A DNA stretch of 64,000 nt from Pseudomonas baetica (GCF_002813455.1 NZ_PHHE01000001.1:1550001-1614000); one strand, 5' to 3'. Counted from the first letter of the stretch, positions 56,154 to 64,000 are shown. Notes: a model not told the origin generated them from the letters alone. Translations and numbers: made by a program.

Positions 56154-57779
56154 TTAAACCTTGAAACGCGCAACCAAGCGATTCAGCTCAATCGCCAGAT
56201 TGGCCATCTCACCGCATGCACTGGCGGTCTGGCTAGCGCCCGCCGAGCTCTGGATGGACAGCTCGCGAATGCTGGTCAGGTTCTGGTCGGCCTCACGGGC
56301 CACTTGGGCCTGCTCTTCAGAGGCGGTGGCGATCAGCAGGTTGCGCTCGTTGATCTGGGTAATGGCCTGAGCGATCTGCTTGAGCGAAACATCCGCATTC
56401 TGCGCCACTGAGATCGAGTTGTTGGCCATCTCCGTACTGATGTTCATCGCGCTCACCGCTTGGGTCGAGTCCGCCTGAATCGCCGTGATCATATCCTCGA
56501 TTTCCTGGGTCGACTGCTGGGTTCGGTGGGCCAGTGCCCGTACTTCATCGGCCACCACCGCGAACCCGCGTCCTTGTTCGCCAGCGCGCGCGGCTTCGAT
56601 GGCCGCGTTCAGTGCCAGCAGGTTGGTTTGCTCGGCAATGGCCCGAATCACTTCAACCACTTTGCTGATGTCCTGCGCCCTGCTGGACAAGGCCTTGACC
56701 TGCTCACCGGTGCTGGACACGTTGCCGGCCAGGCCTTCGATGGCTTTCAAGGTCTGCGCCACGTTCTCGATACCGGAGCGGGTGAACTCCATGGACTCGC
56801 GGGAAGATTGCGCGGCGGCTTCGGCATTGCGTGCGACCTCGTCCACTGCGGCGCTCATTTCAGTCACCGCCGTGGCCGCCTGATTGACCTCGTCGTTCTG
56901 CTGTACCAGCCCGCGGCTGGCGTCTTCCGTCACCGCCATCATTTCTTCCGAGGCCGAAGCCAGTTGGGTAGAGGAGTCAGCGATGTGGGCGATGGTTTCC
57001 CGCAAATTCGCCTGCATCTTCGACAGTGCTGCCAACAGGCGACCGGCTTCATCGCGGCCACTGGCCTCAATGTTCCTGGACAAGTCACTGCCGGCGATGC
57101 GTTCAGCCACTGCCAGAGCATCACTGATCGGCGAAGTGATGCTGCGGGTCAGCACGGTGGCCAGCACGATGGTGAGCAGCACGGTAGCCGCCAGCAGGGC
57201 AATCACCAGCGTCACGCCACCGCCGTAGACAGACGAGGCATTGATACCCGCACGCTTGGCCCCCTCGTCGTTGAAGTCCGAGAATTTGTCCATCGTCTCC
57301 TGCAGGGCGTTGGTCATAGGGGCGATGCGGGTATTGATCCAAGCGATTGCAGCGGCATTATCACCGCTTCGCAGCAGCGGCTCCAACCCATCCAGCAGTT
57401 TGAAGTACTCCTGCGCATCGGTTGCGACCGCCTGGTACAGCTCCCGCTCCGCCGACCCCGAGATCAAAGGAACGTAATTGGTGAGGGTGCTCTGGAGAGA
57501 GTTTCGATAGCCGCTCAAGGCAGCGATTTGGGTTTGCCGTTTCTGCTCATCGGTTGTCACAGTAATGCGGATGCTTTCCAAACGCAGCCGCAAGGTACCC
57601 GCCTTCATCTTACCGATCTCACGAATACTCGCCATCCAGTTTCTTTCTACATCTTGTTCGGACTCTCGGAGCTTGCCCATTTGCAGCACAGCGACAATGC
57701 CCAGTGCAAAAACCACCAGGATAATGAGTGAGAAAAATACCGCAGCCCTTGGAGCGAGGTTCATTGTCCTGACGTTCAT
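56154..57779 (-). CDS. methyl-accepting chemotaxis protein (4HB-type)
   Basis: 541 residues with a membrane helix at about 12-34, a periplasmic four-helix-bundle sensor (about 35-190), a second helix at about 190-212, HAMP ([20 protein letters not shown]) and a signalling domain with [20 protein letters not shown] then [20 protein letters not shown]. It has no C-terminal CheR-docking pentapeptide; it ends LVARFKV. It is a transmembrane chemoreceptor of unknown ligand. It lies between an intact IS5 copy and an IS5 remnant in the same orientation, so it may have arrived or been rearranged with them. Confidence 0.92.
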   Translation of the reverse strand: MNVRTMNLAPRAAVFFSLIILVVFALGIVAVLQMGKLRESEQDVERNWMASIREIGKMKAGTLRLRLESIRITVTTDEQKRQTQIAALSGYRNSLQSTLTNYVPLISGSAERELYQAVATDAQEYFKLLDGLEPLLRSGDNAAAIAWINTRIAPMTNALQETMDKFSDFNDEGAKRAGINASSVYGGGVTLVIALLAATVLLTIVLATVLTRSITSPISDALAVAERIAGSDLSRNIEASGRDEAGRLLAALSKMQANLRETIAHIADSSTQLASASEEMMAVTEDASRGLVQQNDEVNQAATAVTEMSAAVDEVARNAEAAAQSSRESMEFTRSGIENVAQTLKAIEGLAGNVSSTGEQVKALSSRAQDISKVVEVIRAIAEQTNLLALNAAIEAARAGEQGRGFAVVADEVRALAHRTQQSTQEIEDMITAIQADSTQAVSAMNISTEMANNSISVAQNADVSLKQIAQAITQINERNLLIATASEEQAQVAREADQNLTSIRELSIQSSAGASQTASACGEMANLAIELNRLVARFKV

Positions 57780-57855
57780 TTTTACTCTCTTATAAAAACT
57801 ATCGGTAATTCGTAGCTGTCATTCCACGCTATCGACTGAAAGTCATAGAACTATA

Positions 57856-58228
57856 GCCATTGATCACGCCCAGAATCTCTGCCGCCAGCTCGTGCTTTTC
57901 CAGCAGGCGACGGAAGTTGAGGATGGTGGTTTCGTAGGGACGCGCTCCAAGCTCAGCCCAGCAAACTGGTGCAGATAGTAGTCTCGTACAGTGCCTCTTC
58001 CATCGTTGGGTCGCTGTAGCCGAACCAGTTTTGTATCAGATGGACACGTAGCATCGCCATCAGCGGATAGGCCGGACGACCACCATCACCCTTCGGGAAG
58101 TACCGCTCGATCAAAGCAATCAAACTCTTCCACGGCACCGCCCGCTCCATCTCGATCAGGAACTACTCTTTAAGGGTCCGCTTGCGTTTGCCGGCGTACT
58201 CGGCATCGGCGAAAGTCATTTGCTTCAT
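57856..58228 (-). pseudogene. IS5 family transposase remnant
   Basis: From an ATG at 58228 the frame reads MKQMTFADAEYAGKRKRTLK, then a stop, then continues LIEMERAVPWKSLIALIERY and YPLMAMLRVHLIQNWFGYSD, then shifts frame into TTILNFRRLLEKHELAAEIL and breaks off near 57856. It is related to, but clearly diverged from, the intact IS5 at 54927. At least one nonsense codon, one frameshift and loss of the C-terminal two-thirds make it non-functional. Confidence 0.85.
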
Positions 58229-58304
58229 CGGAAAACTCGGCGGGTGGAGTCTGTGTTTTGCCAAAATCAGGAAGTCTTCTTCAGAGTGTCCTTAAGGAAC
58301 TGAT

Positions 58305-58364
58305 GAAAACGGGACAGACCACGTTTATAAAGTATTCTGAGGCACTTGGTCTGTCCCGATTTTG
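58305..58364. repeat. RAYT-type REP inverted pair (gggacagaccacgttt class)
   Basis: gaaaacgggacagaccacgt and its inverse (tggtctgtcccgatttt) form a hairpin. The same class recurs at 58421, 59636, 59808 and 60516 and nowhere else that I noticed in the window. Confidence 0.75.
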
Positions 58365-59234
58365 CGCCCGTTTCGGCGCGAGGCAATTGACGAAGATAAA
58401 AACGTGAGCGTAAGAAGAAGTGGGGACGGAGCACGTTTAGAAAGCACTCCGAAACCGTGGTCTGTCCCCGTTTTCACTCCTCATGCTCAGTACTTGGCGC
58501 TTGGAGGGCAGGGCAGGCAGCTGGACTCGCGTATTTCGTTGAGCATCAAAGCTGATCTGCAAGCCTATATTCTGCAAAACCTGACAGAGTCGTCGATTTT
58601 GCAGCAGGCGCAGGCAAAACTTGCCCTTCAGGCTCAAGGTGTTTCGCCCGAAAAGGCTGGCTGGATTTCGATGCTGGCGAGCGCGGCCGCCGGCAGCATG
58701 TTGATGATCAAAAATGGCGTGAAGAATACGTTGGGTGGTTCGGAGACTAAAACGATATCGGTCGATCCGACCAAGGCAGTCAAAGGTTCGCCGGAATTTG
58801 ACGAACTGAATAATCCTCGCCCGAACGCTCAATATGAGCTTTCCAATGGCACCAGCTTCAGCACGAATGGCTCTGGTTTTGTCGACAACATTACTTTCCA
58901 GCCTGTGTTGGTCAAAGTCCCGCGAGATTCGCGACAGACAGCTGTCGGTAAAGAAGGGCTGCCGACTGACGTGGGTGGGCATATCCAGGCCTGCTCGCTA
59001 GGAGGTACGTGTGACAGATACAACCCGCAGGACAGTAATTTCAAAAATTCGTCTTACAAACGCTTTGATAATGAGTTGCGAGTCTCGCTGAAGGGCGGTA
59101 AGGCAATTGGGCCAGTCAGCGTACAATTTCAACGTTCTGACGCAGGCTCTGCAAGGCCTGACTCGATGGTTGTAAAGTACACAATTGATGGTGAAGCGAA
59201 AACAAGGCGCTTCCAGAACAAGAAAGGTGGATAG
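58362..59234 (+). CDS. truncated polymorphic toxin C-terminus with DNA/RNA non-specific endonuclease domain
   Basis: 290 codons from a TTG that lies in REP sequence, so the start is artificial. Residues about 37-50 (VFTPHAQYLALGGQG) match the RAYT remnant at 60270-60315 and are not toxin. From about residue 53 it resembles the pre-toxin region of FhaB/CdiA-type proteins (LALQAQGVSPEKAGWISMLA). Residues about 140-290 form an Endonuclea_NS_2-type nuclease: PTDVGGHIQACSLGGTCDRY with the catalytic His and NPQDSNFKNSSYKRFDNELR. Five bases after the stop lies a YezG-like immunity gene. The secreted N-terminal part is absent, so this is an orphan C-terminal module. Confidence 0.75.
   Translation: MRPFRREAIDEDKNVSVRRSGDGARLESTPKPWSVPVFTPHAQYLALGGQGRQLDSRISLSIKADLQAYILQNLTESSILQQAQAKLALQAQGVSPEKAGWISMLASAAAGSMLMIKNGVKNTLGGSETKTISVDPTKAVKGSPEFDELNNPRPNAQYELSNGTSFSTNGSGFVDNITFQPVLVKVPRDSRQTAVGKEGLPTDVGGHIQACSLGGTCDRYNPQDSNFKNSSYKRFDNELRVSLKGGKAIGPVSVQFQRSDAGSARPDSMVVKYTIDGEAKTRRFQNKKGG
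58421..58475. repeat. RAYT-type REP inverted pair
   Basis: ggggacggagcacgtttag paired with ccgtggtctgtccccgtttt. It runs directly into a RAYT-derived coding fragment at 58478. Confidence 0.7.
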
Positions 59235-59238
59235 CGTT

Positions 59239-59547
59239 ATGAAAGAACAACTGGAAATTTTGAATGATCTGGCTTCATTGATTTATGCAGAAGCGCCGGA
59301 GTCTTGTGAGGAGATTACCTATAAAGCAGAATCTGACGTTGAGGAGGGCTGGGTTGAATCAAGCTTTTCTTATCGTAAAGAAGGTGTTCGGCATTCGGTA
59401 TTCCTGTCCGACGATTGTGAGTCCAAAGCTTCGGAACTGGTTTCCAGGTTGAATGAAGTGATGTATGCGCATGCGGGAGGCAGATGGCGCTGTTTTGTTA
59501 TGAAATTCGACAGTGATCTCAAAGTCTCCACCGACTTTGAGTATTGA
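59239..59547 (+). CDS. YezG-like immunity protein for the adjacent nuclease
   Basis: 102 residues from MKEQLEILNDLASLIYAEAP, four bases after the toxin stop. The pattern of an acidic N-terminal helix, then WVESSFSYRKEGVRHSVFLS and CFVMKFDSDLKVSTDFEY fits the YezG (DUF600) immunity family, whose known partner YeeF carries the same kind of nuclease domain. It should bind and neutralise the toxin in the cytosol. The strongest support is the matching family pair side by side. Confidence 0.75.
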   Translation: MKEQLEILNDLASLIYAEAPESCEEITYKAESDVEEGWVESSFSYRKEGVRHSVFLSDDCESKASELVSRLNEVMYAHAGGRWRCFVMKFDSDLKVSTDFEY

Positions 59548-59921
59548 GAGTCATGAAAGCGGGCGGTCGCCAGATCGTCCGCTTTCATCGTGTAAATGAC
59601 TGGATGGTTTACCTGAACGCCGGTAAGAATGGATTGGGACAGACCACGTTTAGAAGGTATTTCGAAAACATGGTCTGTCCCTGAGGGATCCCCACAAATC
59701 CACTGCAAGCTCTCCCAGTCTTGGCTGCCTCCGAACTCTATGCACCTAGCCAGTATTCCAGGCCAAGCCGCCACAATCAAAGCACTCGTCGTTCTCTAGA
59801 GATAAATGGGGAAAGACCACGTTTAATGTAGTTGACTGAAATAACACGTAAAAATTTTCCGTCATTTGAGCCTTGCGGCGCGCTAAGCTTTCAGTTCGAC
59901 CAATTGAAAGGATTCATCGAT
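59548..59921. other. 374-bp stretch with RAYT-type REPs, no gene
   Basis: It holds the REP pair 59636-59682 (gggacagaccacgtttag and tggtctgtccctg) and a single core at 59808-59825. No coding frame was convincing. Confidence 0.6.
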
Positions 59922-60515
59922 GCCGCGTAGACCCTGAGTTTTGATACCAAGCGTGCCACTGCACTTGATTCAGAGAGAAAACAATAGGTTTGTGTGTTTT
60001 TTTACCGAGGAAGATTACCTTTTTATTTGGAACTTTTGGTCGGGCAGGCTTCTAGAAATTATTGTGATATTCATGCGTGGTGTTTAATGAACAATCACAT
60101 TCATATGTTAGTCAGTCCTCATAATGGCAACAGCGCAAGAATGAACGATATTTGTTGTGCTGTTATCGATATATCGAAAATGAAACCCGTCAGAACGGAA
60201 ATGGTAAATCATCCGGCGGAATATCTGTGGTCAATTTACCGTGTTAACGCACAATCAGAGCGATTACACATTGTTACCCCTCATGCTCAGTATTTGGCGC
60301 TTGGTGGGCAGGGCGGGCAGGGCGGGCAGCCGGCAGATGCTTACCGCGAACTGTTAAAAAATGACTTAAAATCAGAATTGGTTGACCAGATTCGTGACGC
60401 GACCAATGGAAGTAATGTTTTTGGTGGTTCAAAGTTTGCTGTTCATGTCGAGGCAATGATCGGTCGTCGGGTGCAGCGAGGGAGCCCGGGACGGCCAAAA
60501 AAATCGACCATCTAG
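59922..60515 (+). pseudogene. REP-associated tyrosine transposase (RAYT, Transposase_17), decayed
   Basis: Starts MPRRP then a TGA, then VLIPSVPLHLIQRENNRFVC, a frameshift near 60016, then IHAWCLMNNHIHMLVSPHNG with the HUH metal-binding pair (HIHML). The stretch that should hold the catalytic Tyr is missing: the sequence jumps from MNDICCAVIDISKMKPVRTE to MVNHPAEYLWSIYRVNAQSE. The C-terminal ends match RAYT (DQIRDATNGSNVFGGSKFAV, GRRVQRGSPGRPKK). It is flanked by REP cores at 59808 and 60516, the standard RAYT setting. One stop, one frameshift and one deletion make it dead. Confidence 0.85.
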
Positions 60516-60543
60516 TGAAAACGTGGTCTGTCCCCCGTTTTCC
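60516..60543. repeat. RAYT-type REP core
   Basis: gaaaacgtggtctgtccccc and gttttccc, closing the RAYT remnant on its 3' side in inverse orientation to 59808. Confidence 0.75.
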
Positions 60544-60590
60544 CTGGAACAGCTATTTTTGTATGGTGCCAGCAGAGGGGGGCTATAATT

Positions 60591-61001
60591 ATGTCGTTAT
60601 CGGCAATGATACTTTCATCAGAAAAGTTGAGCGTAGAAGATTTTAAAGAAGTCATCCTGGCCCAGGGTGGGTTCGTGAGTTCCGGTAAGCCTTTTCGGGG
60701 CAGCGTTGGCGAAGGTGATTCGAGCATATGGTTGGCCTGGCACTCAAAAGATGTACTAGACGAGTTTTATGATGCCGAAGATCAGCAAGCGTGGCAGGAT
60801 GCCTTGGGGGGTACTCCGCAGATAATGATTGAGATTAACCTGGATCATACTGAACATGCGAAATTAATGTACCTGGAGGTTTTTTTGAGTTTTGCGAAAG
60901 CTTGGTCCTGTATTTTATATGACGTGGATGACGCTGTGCTTTCCCGTGGTTCGGTTTATGAAAAATACAAGCGCCTTGTGGGCGGTGTAAGAGGCGTGTA
61001 G
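60591..61001 (+). CDS. hypothetical protein, possible immunity protein
   Basis: 136 residues from MSLSAMILSSEKLSVEDFKE, acidic, soluble, low-GC. Segments GDSSIWLAWHSKDVLDEFYD and IMIEINLDHTEHAKLMYLEV give an alpha/beta outline seen in small immunity proteins. Position downstream of a toxin/immunity pair suggests an orphan immunity gene, but no family was recognised, so this is inference. Confidence 0.6.
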   Translation: MSLSAMILSSEKLSVEDFKEVILAQGGFVSSGKPFRGSVGEGDSSIWLAWHSKDVLDEFYDAEDQQAWQDALGGTPQIMIEINLDHTEHAKLMYLEVFLSFAKAWSCILYDVDDAVLSRGSVYEKYKRLVGGVRGV

Positions 61002-61154
61002 TAATAGAGATGGCGCGCCGTTGAAGTTACGATACTCAAATAATAGGCTTGATGGTTTATGAGTGTTCGTGGATTTTATTGAGTTTGCTGGGCGGGTTCA
61101 GGGCAGTAGCAGTGGGCTTTATTGTTAACGGCTGTGCGGGGTAGAGGGCTGGTT

Positions 61155-61520
61155 GTGCCGGATATTATAAGTTATAAAGAGATCATGCAGCGGATGTTTT
61201 ACTACTATCCTGTTTACTGTCGGAATAAGATCAGGCGGAACAAAAAGGCCGGATTTTCTTGGGTTGAAGGCGAACTTGAAGTGGGCTATGCGTTAAATGA
61301 GATGGAGGAAAGTTTTGTTAATCCAGTAGAAAATCTTATGCTCCAAACTGCAGGGCTTGTGCTCTCGGCAGGAAGGGAGCCCGAGGTTGCTTTCGATATT
61401 GCTTCTGCGGATATAAAGAAGATTATTGATGCGCACGGATTGGAGTTTCTTATGTCGCAGTTGTCTGATCAAGATGCCCGTCAGGTCAAGTCGGACTTAC
61501 AGCTGTTGGACATTATTTAA
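61155..61520 (+). CDS. hypothetical protein, possible immunity protein
   Basis: 121 residues from a GTG (MPDIISYKEIMQRMFYYYPV) preceded by GAGGG; the frame opens 11 codons earlier. It is helical and charged (RKAG-like basic patch, then DIASADIKKIIDAHGLEFLM) with no known family. It lies in the same low-GC block as the YezG-like gene. In-frame coding-like sequence continues after its stop. Confidence 0.55.
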   Translation: MPDIISYKEIMQRMFYYYPVYCRNKIRRNKKAGFSWVEGELEVGYALNEMEESFVNPVENLMLQTAGLVLSAGREPEVAFDIASADIKKIIDAHGLEFLMSQLSDQDARQVKSDLQLLDII

Positions 61521-61731
61521 CGGTTTCTGAAGTCAGGTAGACTGATCGCCGGGGCGGGTGGTCCGTATACTCACTATGCCAATAGCTTGATCACATTGAG
61601 AAAAATTGGCCAAGACCTTTACGAGATCGTTGATCTTGAAATGTTCTACCGAAGTTTTGGGTGGTGTGCTGTTTTACGAAATGGACAATACGCACCTCCC
61701 GGCAACTTCTGGGACGAAGAGCCGACTCAAA
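61521..61731 (+). pseudogene. in-frame coding remnant after the preceding stop
   Basis: Directly after the TAA at 61518-61520 the same frame stays open for 69 more codons (RFLKSGRLIAGAGGPYTHYA, NSLITLRKIGQDLYEIVDLE, then CAVLRNGQYAPPGNFWDEEP) to a TAA. It has no ATG at its head. It reads like the C-terminal tail of another small protein or toxin whose 5' part was lost. Confidence 0.45.
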
Positions 61732-61734
61732 ACT

Positions 61735-61765
61735 AAAACGCCCCGAACACTGTCGGGGCGTTTTT
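61735..61765. terminator. bidirectional rho-independent terminator
   Basis: Stem aacgccccga/tcggggcgtt with A and T runs, between the accessory block and the convergent LLM oxidoreductase gene. Confidence 0.88.
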
Positions 61766-61792
61766 ATGTGCCGTGTTCAATCAGTAAGGCAT

Positions 61793-62836
61793 TTAGCGAA
61801 ACGCCGGCACCACGTGCTTGATAAACAGCTCCAGCGATTTCTTCTTCTCCTCATGCGGCAGGCTGTTATCACACCAGAAACTGAACTCATCCACCCCCAG
61901 CTCCTGGTAGTACCTGATCCGCGGAATGATCTCTTCCGGCGTACCAATCATCGCCGTCTTGTGCAGGCTTTCCAGCTCAAACTCCGGACGCCCGGCGAAC
62001 TTCTCTTCCGGGCTCGGGGCGAGGAAGCCATTGACCGGCGTCTCCTTGTTGCCAAACCACGCATCGAACGTGCGATAGAAACGTGAGATCGCTTTCGCGC
62101 CGACTTTCCAGCCATCAGGATCGTCGGCGGTGTGTACGTGGGTGTGGCGCAGCACCATCAATTGCGGGCGCGGTACGTCCGGATTGTTGTCCAGCGCAGT
62201 CTGGAATTTGTTCTTCAGGTCGAGGACTTCTTCGTCGCCTTTCATCAATGGCGTGACCATGACGTTGCAGCCGTTGGCCACGGCGAAGTTGTGCGAGTCC
62301 GGGTCGCGGGCGGCGATCCACATCGGCGGGTTCGGCTTCTGGATCGGTTTCGGCACGCTGGTGGAGGTGGGGAATTTCCAGATGTCGCCGTCGTGGGCGT
62401 AGTCGCCTTGCCACAGGGCGCGGACCACCGGGACCATTTCCCGCAAGGCCTGGCCACCGCTTGATGCGGGCATGCCACCGGCCATGCGATCGAATTCGAC
62501 TTGATAGGCGCCGCGGGCCAGACCGACTTCCATGCGGCCGTTGCTGATCACGTCAAGCAGGGCGCATTCACCGGCGACCCGCAACGGGTGCCAGAACGGC
62601 GCGATGATGGTGCCGGCGCCGAGGTGGATGGTGGTGGTTTTGGCCGCGAGGTAGGCCAACAGCGGCATCGGGCTTGGCGAGATGGTGTATTCCATGGCGT
62701 GGTGTTCGCCGATCCACACGGTGCTGAAACCGCCGGCCTCGGCCATCAGGGTCAGTTCGGTCAGGTCTTCGAACAGTTGGCGGTGGCTGACGCTTTCGTC
62801 CCAGCGTTCCATGTGGATGAACAGGGAAAATTTCAT
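61793..62836 (-). CDS. LLM class flavin-dependent oxidoreductase
   Basis: 347 residues with the luciferase-like TIM barrel: MKFSLFIHMERWDESVSHRQ, then GFSTVWIGEHHAMEYTISPS (the family WxxEHH), VGLARGAYQVEFDRMAG and PPMWIAARDPDSHNFAVANG. It uses reduced FMN and oxygen to oxidise an unknown substrate. The flavin reductase gene 153 bp upstream on the same strand probably supplies FMNH2, forming a two-component monooxygenase. Confidence 0.88.
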   Translation of the reverse strand: MKFSLFIHMERWDESVSHRQLFEDLTELTLMAEAGGFSTVWIGEHHAMEYTISPSPMPLLAYLAAKTTTIHLGAGTIIAPFWHPLRVAGECALLDVISNGRMEVGLARGAYQVEFDRMAGGMPASSGGQALREMVPVVRALWQGDYAHDGDIWKFPTSTSVPKPIQKPNPPMWIAARDPDSHNFAVANGCNVMVTPLMKGDEEVLDLKNKFQTALDNNPDVPRPQLMVLRHTHVHTADDPDGWKVGAKAISRFYRTFDAWFGNKETPVNGFLAPSPEEKFAGRPEFELESLHKTAMIGTPEEIIPRIRYYQELGVDEFSFWCDNSLPHEEKKKSLELFIKHVVPAFR

Positions 62837-62870
62837 GACGCTTCCTCGGATCTTTTGTTGTTGAGGCTAC

Positions 62871-62962
62871 GTGTGGGAGCGGGCTTGCTCGCGAATGCGG
62901 TGGATCAATCGAAATCTCTGGTGGCTGACACATCGCTTTCGGGAGCAAGCCCCCTCCCACAG
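62871..62962. repeat. REP inverted pair (gcgagcaagcccgctccc class)
   Basis: gtgggagcgggcttgctcgc and a diverged inverse copy (gggagcaagccccctcccac) about 35 bases on, in the gap between the LLM and flavin reductase genes. Confidence 0.75.
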
Positions 62963-62989
62963 TGGGTCTGTATGGGGCTGGAGTTTTGC

Positions 62990-63475
62990 TCAGGCCAGCA
63001 CGGGCAGGGCGCCCATCTTGCCGTGGCAGTACACCAGCGGCCCGGTGTGCTGCTCGGGGACGATCAGATTCTTCACGGCGCCGACCATGATGGCGTGGTC
63101 GCCGCCTTCGTATTCGCGCCACAACTCACACTCGATGATAGCCGTCGCGTTGGCCAGGATCGGGTTGCCCAGTTCGCTCAACGTCCATTCGATGCCTTGC
63201 GCCTTGTCCTTGCCTTTACGGGCGAAGGCATAGGCTTCGCTTTGCTGGCCGCCGGACAGAACGTGAATCGCAAAGCGTTTATTTTTGATCAGTACGGGAT
63301 AGGAGTCAGAACTGTAGTTGGGGCAGAACAGCACCAGCGCCGGGTCCATTGATAGCGAACTGAAGGCGCTGGCGGTCAGGCCGACAATCTGACCGTCATC
63401 GTCCAGGGTGGTGATAACGGTTACGCCGGACGGAAACGAGCCCATGACTTGTTTGTAGATGGCGGCATCGATCAT
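62990..63475 (-). CDS. flavin reductase family protein
   Basis: 161 residues from MIDAAIYKQVMGSFPSGVTV, GAGGAC before the ATG. The FMN-binding split-barrel signature covers GLTASAFSSLSMDPALVLFC and the C-terminal motif GGDHAIMVGAVKNL with the conserved GDH. It reduces FMN with NAD(P)H for the LLM monooxygenase downstream. The 26-codon upstream extension was rejected. Confidence 0.88.
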   Translation of the reverse strand: MIDAAIYKQVMGSFPSGVTVITTLDDDGQIVGLTASAFSSLSMDPALVLFCPNYSSDSYPVLIKNKRFAIHVLSGGQQSEAYAFARKGKDKAQGIEWTLSELGNPILANATAIIECELWREYEGGDHAIMVGAVKNLIVPEQHTGPLVYCHGKMGALPVLA

Positions 63476-63793
63476 TGGACAGTCCTCGGGTGATGTGACG
63501 CTGTTTTTATGTGTTTGTTGGTCTGATGGTATACCGCAATTTAATCTTTGCAAGGGCTTTTGAGCTGAACCGATAAACGTGCCGCGTTCGTCGGAAACTC
63601 AACGTTTACGGGCTTTTTGGCTATTGGGTAGGCCAGTGTTTCAGCGAGGATGACGGATCAGATAGCGCCGTAAATTACGGATCAGTCTTGTGAAAAGTTT
63701 GGAATACCATAATATGGTTCGCATCTGAGGGGCGACCAAAGAGTCCTCCCGGTTTGGCTTCATACAACGATAAGAACAGACAAACTCGAGTTC
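63476..63793. promoter_or_regulatory. divergent promoter region with a ggtatacc palindrome
   Basis: 318 bp between the flavin reductase and permease genes. The palindrome ggtatacc at 63528-63535, 52 bp upstream of the reductase start, has the core often bound by GntR-family regulators. No gene was seen; a minus-strand frame at 63641-63967 is antisense to the permease. Confidence 0.4.
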
Positions 63794-64000
63794 ATGCATA
63801 AGTCCCAGATGTCCCGGCAAGATCCGTTGATCGAGAATCACACGGTCGACTACGTCCCACTCGCGGAACGCCACGGGAAGGCCCGCGACCTTTTCACGCT
63901 TTGGTTCAGCACCAACATTGCGCCACTGCCCATCGTCACCGGCGCGATGGTGGTTCAGGTGTTCCATCTCGATTTGCTCTGGGGGCTGCTGGCAATTGCG
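63794..64000 (+). CDS. NCS1-type purine/cytosine permease, 3' partial
   Basis: 69 codons to the window edge from MHKSQMSRQDPLIENHTVDY; a second ATG lies five codons in. The N-terminal pattern VPLAERHGKARDLFTLWFST followed by NIAPLPIVTGAMVVQVFHLD is typical of cytosine/purine/allantoin permeases, with the first helix beginning at about 45. It likely imports the substrate or a related nitrogen compound for the divergent LLM/flavin reductase pair. Confidence 0.75.
   Translation, partial: MHKSQMSRQDPLIENHTVDYVPLAERHGKARDLFTLWFSTNIAPLPIVTGAMVVQVFHLDLLWGLLAIA

Noticed and set aside
56460..57731. 423-codon plus-strand frame opposite the 4HB chemoreceptor
   Set aside because: It is an antisense shadow with Gly/His/Gln-rich low-quality sequence.
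58362..58510. First 50 residues of the toxin frame as a true N-terminus
   Set aside because: The codons read through REP and RAYT-derived sequence and begin at a TTG with no ribosome site.
61793..63475. Assignment of the LLM/flavin reductase pair as rutA and rutF
   Set aside because: The rest of the rut operon (rutBCDE) is absent and the visible motifs do not single out RutA or RutF.

Overview
The window looks like chromosome from a fluorescent-group Pseudomonas. The host genes are GC-rich. Two classes of paired REP repeats recur between genes (one built on a gcgagcaagcccgctccc core, one on a gtaggagctgccgcaggc core). The gene content is typical of the genus: a six-gene Mrp/Sha antiporter operon with a fused A/B subunit, a two-cysteine DksA paralogue, DUF1652, DUF2789, DUF3087, YdiJ and PpnN. 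Species was not determined.

Layout. (1) 1-3902: 3' part of a large hybrid sensor kinase. (2) 3975-8886: an insertion-sequence cluster with an IS1182-type element, an IS3-type element inside a pchB-like salicylate gene, an IS256-type element with a tandemly duplicated right end, and a 187-bp MITE-like element with IS1182-type ends. (3) 8992-20659: DNA-alkylation repair protein, GST, RpiR regulator, DksA-like protein, chemoreceptor, several small proteins, a betaine-type binding protein, a TonB receptor with a DUF2946 protein, and a DUF3995 protein. (4) 20795-26852: the mrp operon, all subunits translationally coupled. (5) 27071-36003: EamA exporter divergent from an XRE-cupin regulator, an FAD/NAD(P) protein, ppnN, azlCD, and a truncated IS4 copy that cuts off another gene. 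(6) 36325-44893: SRAP peptidase, sulfonate-type ABC parts, deacetylase lipoprotein, NUDIX, small proteins, DUF6338 pair, LysR. (7) 45052-52485: YdiJ, split PqiA, aldehyde dehydrogenase with divergent LysR, and a GST. (8) 52529-61765: a lower-GC accessory region with an HNH nuclease gene broken by a second identical IS256 copy and by a frameshift, an IS5 element, a chemoreceptor, an IS5 remnant, a truncated polymorphic toxin with a YezG-like immunity gene, a decayed RAYT gene with its own REP class, and orphan small genes that could be immunity genes. (9) 61793-64000: LLM flavin monooxygenase, flavin reductase and the start of an NCS1-type permease.

The most informative signals come from undoing the insertions. 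Removing the IS3 copy and one 4-bp duplication restores an uninterrupted PchB-like protein with its own start and ribosome binding site. Removing the second IS256 copy and one 8-bp duplication restores the start of an HNH nuclease gene. The toxin/immunity block is an orphan C-terminal module: its 5' end is REP/RAYT debris, so it probably survives as a displaced cassette and not as a working secreted toxin. No CRISPR array, rRNA or tRNA was seen.
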